A stretch of DNA of 43,381 nucleotides, from positions 1 to 43,381 of the forward strand of contig NZ_JAENHM010000086.1 in NCBI RefSeq assembly GCF_016595245.1, in the 5' to 3' direction. The notes below the pieces were generated by a model. The model worked only from the letters and a program-made list of their open reading frames with translations, had not been told where the DNA came from and made no database searches. The first letter of the stretch is position 1. Each line of letters starts with the position of its first letter. The position numbers and the translations under genes were made by a program. This stretch comes from Azospirillum endophyticum. GTDB taxonomy: Bacteria > Pseudomonadota > Alphaproteobacteria > Azospirillales > Azospirillaceae. Positions 40,548 through 43,381 of this stretch are shown here, piece by piece.

Positions 40548-41012
40548 TTAGCGCCGGTCCGCCGGATCGGGCACGCCGCGTTCGTCCAGCTCCTCGTCCA
40601 CCTCGCGCTCGACCGCCCGCTCCACCTTCTCGTCGATGCGGTGGTCCAGGCATTCGGCGGTCCGGGCGAGGCGCTCGAAGCTGCTCTTCACCTTCGCCAG
40701 CTCGGTTTCCGACATCTCCTCCAGGTCGATCATGCCGTTGCGCGCGGTGTGGGTGGCGCGGATCAGCTCGTCCAGCTTCAGGTGGATGGCCTGGGTGTCG
40801 CGGTTCTGGGCGTTCTGGATGATGAACACCATCAGGAAGGTGACGATGGTGGTGCCGGTGTTGATCACCAGCTGCCATGTGTCGGAAAAGTGGAACAGCG
40901 GCCCTGTCAGCCCCCAGACCAGAACGACGGCGAAGGCGGTGACGAAGGCGCCCGGACGGCCGGACTGACGTTCCATCCAGCGGGCAAAACGGGAAAAGGC
41001 ATCACTGACCAT
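40548..41012 (-). CDS. Low-affinity iron permease-like membrane protein
   Basis: A 154-aa protein of the low-affinity iron permease family (pfam04120-like). Two membrane segments (about 22-43 and 48-68, FVTAFAVVLVWGLTGPLFHFSDTWQLVINTGTTIVTFLMVFIIQ) end in IQNAQNRDTQAIHLKLDELIRA, the family hallmark, followed by a charged coiled-coil tail (about 95-154). Bacterial members have not been shown to carry iron in general, so the label is by homology only. It is convergent with DUF2244 and downstream of the MscS-family gene on the same strand. Confidence 0.85.
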   Translation of the reverse strand: MVSDAFSRFARWMERQSGRPGAFVTAFAVVLVWGLTGPLFHFSDTWQLVINTGTTIVTFLMVFIIQNAQNRDTQAIHLKLDELIRATHTARNGMIDLEEMSETELAKVKSSFERLARTAECLDHRIDEKVERAVEREVDEELDERGVPDPADRR

Positions 41013-41060
41013 TCTGCGGCAGGCTCCCGCTCATCGGACGTACAGGACGTACATAAGGAA

Positions 41061-41083
41061 AACGCCCGGCAAGGCCGGGCGTT
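41061..41083 (-). terminator. Terminator of the MscS-family gene
   Basis: A perfect 10-bp stem (41061-41070 with 41074-41083) has a 3-nt loop. On the minus strand GCGTTTTCCTTATG follows. It is 50 bp after the MscS-family stop. A direct repeat GGACGTACA occurs twice just beside it (41036-41053). Confidence 0.75.
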
Positions 41084-41132
41084 CCCTATCCGTAAGGTCT
41101 GGGCCGCTGCCTGCGGGCAGTACCCCCGGCAG

Positions 41133-43381
41133 TCAGGATCCCTGGCTGAGCGCTTCCGCCAGCGCGCGGTCCTGTGGGTTATGGCCGACGACCAGCTGCA
41201 TCGACTGGGTCGGCATGGCGATGCCAAGCTCGTCGAACTTCTTCTTCAGCAGGCGGTTGAACTCGCGGGTCACGCCCCACTGGCGGGTCGGGCGCGTCTT
41301 GAACTGGGCCAGGATGTTGATCCCGGTGTCGGACAGCTTGTCGACGCCCAGCACCTCCAGCGGGTTCAGGATGTCGGCGGCGAATTGCGGCTGGGCCTGC
41401 ACCTCGGCCCCCGTCTCCTTCAGCACGGCGATGATGCGGTCGGGGTCCTCGCGGTTGGACACCATGATGTTGAACAGGGTGACCGAGAAGTCCTTGCTCA
41501 TGTTCTTCACGGTGGTGACGGCGCTGAAGGGCACGGAATGGACGGCCCCGGCCCCGTCGCGCAGGCGGATGGAGCGGATGGAGATCGCCTCCACCGTGCC
41601 GGAATGGCCGCCGCCGACATCCACCACGTCGCCGACCGACACCGTGTCCTCGAACAGGATGAACAGGCCGGTGATGATGTCCTTGACCAGCGTCTGCGAG
41701 CCGAAACCGATGGCGAGGCCGACGACGCCGGCACCGGCCAGCAGCGGCGCGATGTTCACGCCCAGTTCCGACAGGGTGATCAGCGACACCATCGTCACCA
41801 GCAGGATCAGGAAGGCGTTGCGCAGCAGCGGCAGCAGCGTGCGCATGCGGGCGCTGCGTTCGATGCGGGTGCCGTTGCGGTCGGTGGTGCGCAGGAAATG
41901 CTCGATCAGCGCGCTCACCACCTCCCAGGCGACGATGGCGCCGGCCAGCAGCAGGCCGATGGAGATGACGCTGCCGACGATGCGGCGGCCGGCGGCCGTC
42001 TCGACCATCCCCAGCGTGTCGATGCCCCAGCCGTTCAGCGCCGCCCCCAGCGCCACCAGCCAGATGATGGCCTTGCCGATGCGCTGGACGATGGGGAGAT
42101 AGTGGAAGGCGCGGGTGTGCAGCTGCGGCAGGTTGCCGGCCAGCTCGCGGTTCATCGTCAGGCCGCGGCGCAGGGTCCGGTTCAGCCCACCCACCAGCAG
42201 CCGCGCCACCACCACCGCCACGACGGTCACGGCGGTGCCGCGGGCGAGGAATTCGAACCCGCCATAGACGTTCAGCACCCAGACGCCCAGCGTCACCACG
42301 ACATAGAGGATGGCGAGCACGTGCCAGATCTCGGCGAAGCGGCGCCGCGCGGTGCGCAGGACTGCGCCCTGCCCTTCCGCCTCGCGCCGGGCGGTCGCCA
42401 GCGGGTCGCCGTCGCCCGACAGCGGGTTGCCGCGCATCCAGTCGGCGACGCCGACGCGGTTCTGCAGGATCAGCGCGATCAGCATGGCGGCGATCACCAC
42501 GCCCAGCAGCTTCAGCAGCGCACCGTAGGCGCCCAGCGGCAGGCCCAGCACATAGGCGCCTTCCGCCAGGAAATAGCCGTAGACCGCCACCGCGATCAGC
42601 CGGCGCGACCAGATGTAGCAGCGCCGCGCCCCGGCCTCGCTGGTGTGGACCAGCCGCAGGTTGGGAGCGTCGGGGGCGAACAGCATGCGCACCACGACCA
42701 GGAGCGCCTGGGTGATGACGGTGGCGTTGACCACCGCCAGCGCCACCAGCCGCACGCGCGGCGCCGGTTCGGTCACCGACAGGATCGTGTAGGCGACGAC
42801 GATGAATCCCAGGATCGGCGCCAGGTCCAGCACCGCCCGGCCGAGCAGCATCGGGATGCGCAGCAGGGTGGAACCGACGGGACGGGCGGCCATCGCGTGG
42901 CGCGGCCGGCTGAGCAGCCAGGCGATGCCGCGGGCGGCCACCGCGCCGATGCCGAGGATCATCGCCAGCTGGATGCCGATCTGGACCCAGCGTTCGCGGG
43001 CGGTATCGTCCTGCGCCTGCCGCTGGACCCAGGACAGCGCCCCCGGCAGGTCGGAGAAGACGTTGGCGACCTGCACCAGCTGGCGGCTGACCACGTCCAT
43101 CCGCGCCGCCAGGAAGGCCAGCGCGCGGGCGCCGAGGGTCTGCGGCAGCGCCGACTCGCCCTCCGCCTCCTTGGCTTGGGCGAGGCCGCGCTGGGCGGTG
43201 ATCAGGTTGCGCAGCTGGGTGACCAGCTGGGTGCGCGCATCCTGGTTCTCCAGCGTGCCGACCAGCGCCTCCAGCTGCTGGACGGTCGCCTCGTCGACCA
43301 CCACCGGCGCGGCGGCGGGGGCGGCACCAGCGGCCGGGGCGGCGGGGGCGGCACCAGCGGCCGGGGCGGCGGGAGCGGCGG
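41133..43381 (-). CDS. MscS-family mechanosensitive channel (N-terminus beyond the window)
   Basis: A large inner-membrane channel of the MscS superfamily, YbiO-like by size and order. The visible part is about 749 aa and the frame remains open at the window edge, so the start and probable signal peptide lie outside. An Ala/Pro/Gly linker encoded by 27-bp repeats comes first, then a periplasmic helical region (QLEALVGTLENQDARTQLVTQLRN), about ten membrane segments and the MscS core. There the pore helix and beta domain are clear: LLAGAGVVGLAIGFGSQTLVKDIITGLFILFEDTVSVGDVVDVGG, then GTVEAISIRSIRLRDGAGAVHSVPFS. A GTG at 43304 is in frame but is unlikely to be the true start because the repeats upstream are coding-like. 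Confidence 0.92.
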   Translation of the reverse strand, partial: AAPAAPAAGAAPAAPAAGAAPAAAPVVVDEATVQQLEALVGTLENQDARTQLVTQLRNLITAQRGLAQAKEAEGESALPQTLGARALAFLAARMDVVSRQLVQVANVFSDLPGALSWVQRQAQDDTARERWVQIGIQLAMILGIGAVAARGIAWLLSRPRHAMAARPVGSTLLRIPMLLGRAVLDLAPILGFIVVAYTILSVTEPAPRVRLVALAVVNATVITQALLVVVRMLFAPDAPNLRLVHTSEAGARRCYIWSRRLIAVAVYGYFLAEGAYVLGLPLGAYGALLKLLGVVIAAMLIALILQNRVGVADWMRGNPLSGDGDPLATARREAEGQGAVLRTARRRFAEIWHVLAILYVVVTLGVWVLNVYGGFEFLARGTAVTVVAVVVARLLVGGLNRTLRRGLTMNRELAGNLPQLHTRAFHYLPIVQRIGKAIIWLVALGAALNGWGIDTLGMVETAAGRRIVGSVISIGLLLAGAIVAWEVVSALIEHFLRTTDRNGTRIERSARMRTLLPLLRNAFLILLVTMVSLITLSELGVNIAPLLAGAGVVGLAIGFGSQTLVKDIITGLFILFEDTVSVGDVVDVGGGHSGTVEAISIRSIRLRDGAGAVHSVPFSAVTTVKNMSKDFSVTLFNIMVSNREDPDRIIAVLKETGAEVQAQPQFAADILNPLEVLGVDKLSDTGINILAQFKTRPTRQWGVTREFNRLLKKKFDELGIAMPTQSMQLVVGHNPQDRALAEALSQGS
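43311..43381 (-). repeat. 27-bp tandem repeat encoding an Ala/Pro linker
   Basis: Two identical 27-bp units at 43311-43337 and 43338-43364 and a partial third to the window end. In the MscS frame each encodes nine residues of Ala, Pro and Gly. Because the unit is a multiple of three, copy number can vary without breaking the frame. Confidence 0.85.

Overview
The window looks like chromosomal DNA of a high-GC, motile, Gram-negative alphaproteobacterium. A Rhodospirillales/Azospirillum-like host is my inference from gene content: a MotA with Pro173/Pro222, CcmAB, an Nfu_N-type NifU protein, a TauE/TIGR02186/UspA trio and a bactofilin. I see no rRNA, tRNA, CRISPR array, insertion sequence, prophage or integrase. 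Codon usage looks uniform, so this is mostly ordinary core genome with a few structured intergenic regions and some poorly described genes.

Layout. 0.2-5 kb: a secreted M23 peptidase with a candidate promoter, then a minus-strand group (60-aa protein, FemAB/GNAT-like transferase, orphan motA) and a secreted His/Pro-rich protein. 5-9.3 kb: periplasmic glutathione peroxidase, ccmA-ccmB, a candidate 6S RNA and an AspT/YidE-type exchanger. 9.4-12.7 kb: a four-gene polar amino-acid ABC importer (ATPase, binding protein, two permeases) ending at a strong bidirectional terminator. 12.9-17.4 kb: the conserved envelope/translation neighbourhood of an LpoA-like lipoprotein diverging from rsmI-yraN, followed by a SirB1 protein and gshB, whose stop codon lies in a 26-bp tandem repeat. 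17.5-25 kb: a LysR/cupin divergent pair, trpS, a pyroglutamyl-peptidase-like protein lacking its catalytic Cys, a MarR regulator, a cluster of very small ORFs including a DUF1127 protein, an exported alpha/beta hydrolase and comM.

25-30 kb: a creatininase-family amidohydrolase, hrcA-grpE, a single-domain CheY, a DUF1848 protein with a C-terminal Cx3Cx2C cluster, and an Nfu-type Fe-S scaffold. 30-32.2 kb: a translationally coupled TauE/SafE permease and TIGR02186 membrane protein, plus UspA. 32.3-33.5 kb: two divergent, similarly built membrane-anchored coiled-coil proteins of unknown function, one behind a near-perfect sigma-54 promoter. 33.6-37.4 kb: a PfkB-family (adenosine) kinase, an HxlR regulator overlapping a stand-alone FabF-type synthase, and an EI24 membrane protein. 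37.5-41 kb: bactofilin, nth, an unknown 158-aa protein behind a leader rich in dyads, a DUF2244 protein and a low-affinity iron permease-like protein. The window ends inside a large MscS-family channel whose N-terminal Ala/Pro linker is encoded by 27-bp tandem repeats.

The most interesting items are the sigma-54-controlled coiled-coil gene pair, the DUF1848 protein, the Cys-less peptidase-like protein, the candidate 6S RNA and the small-ORF cluster at 21.0-21.7 kb. No single clearly new multi-gene system is evident.
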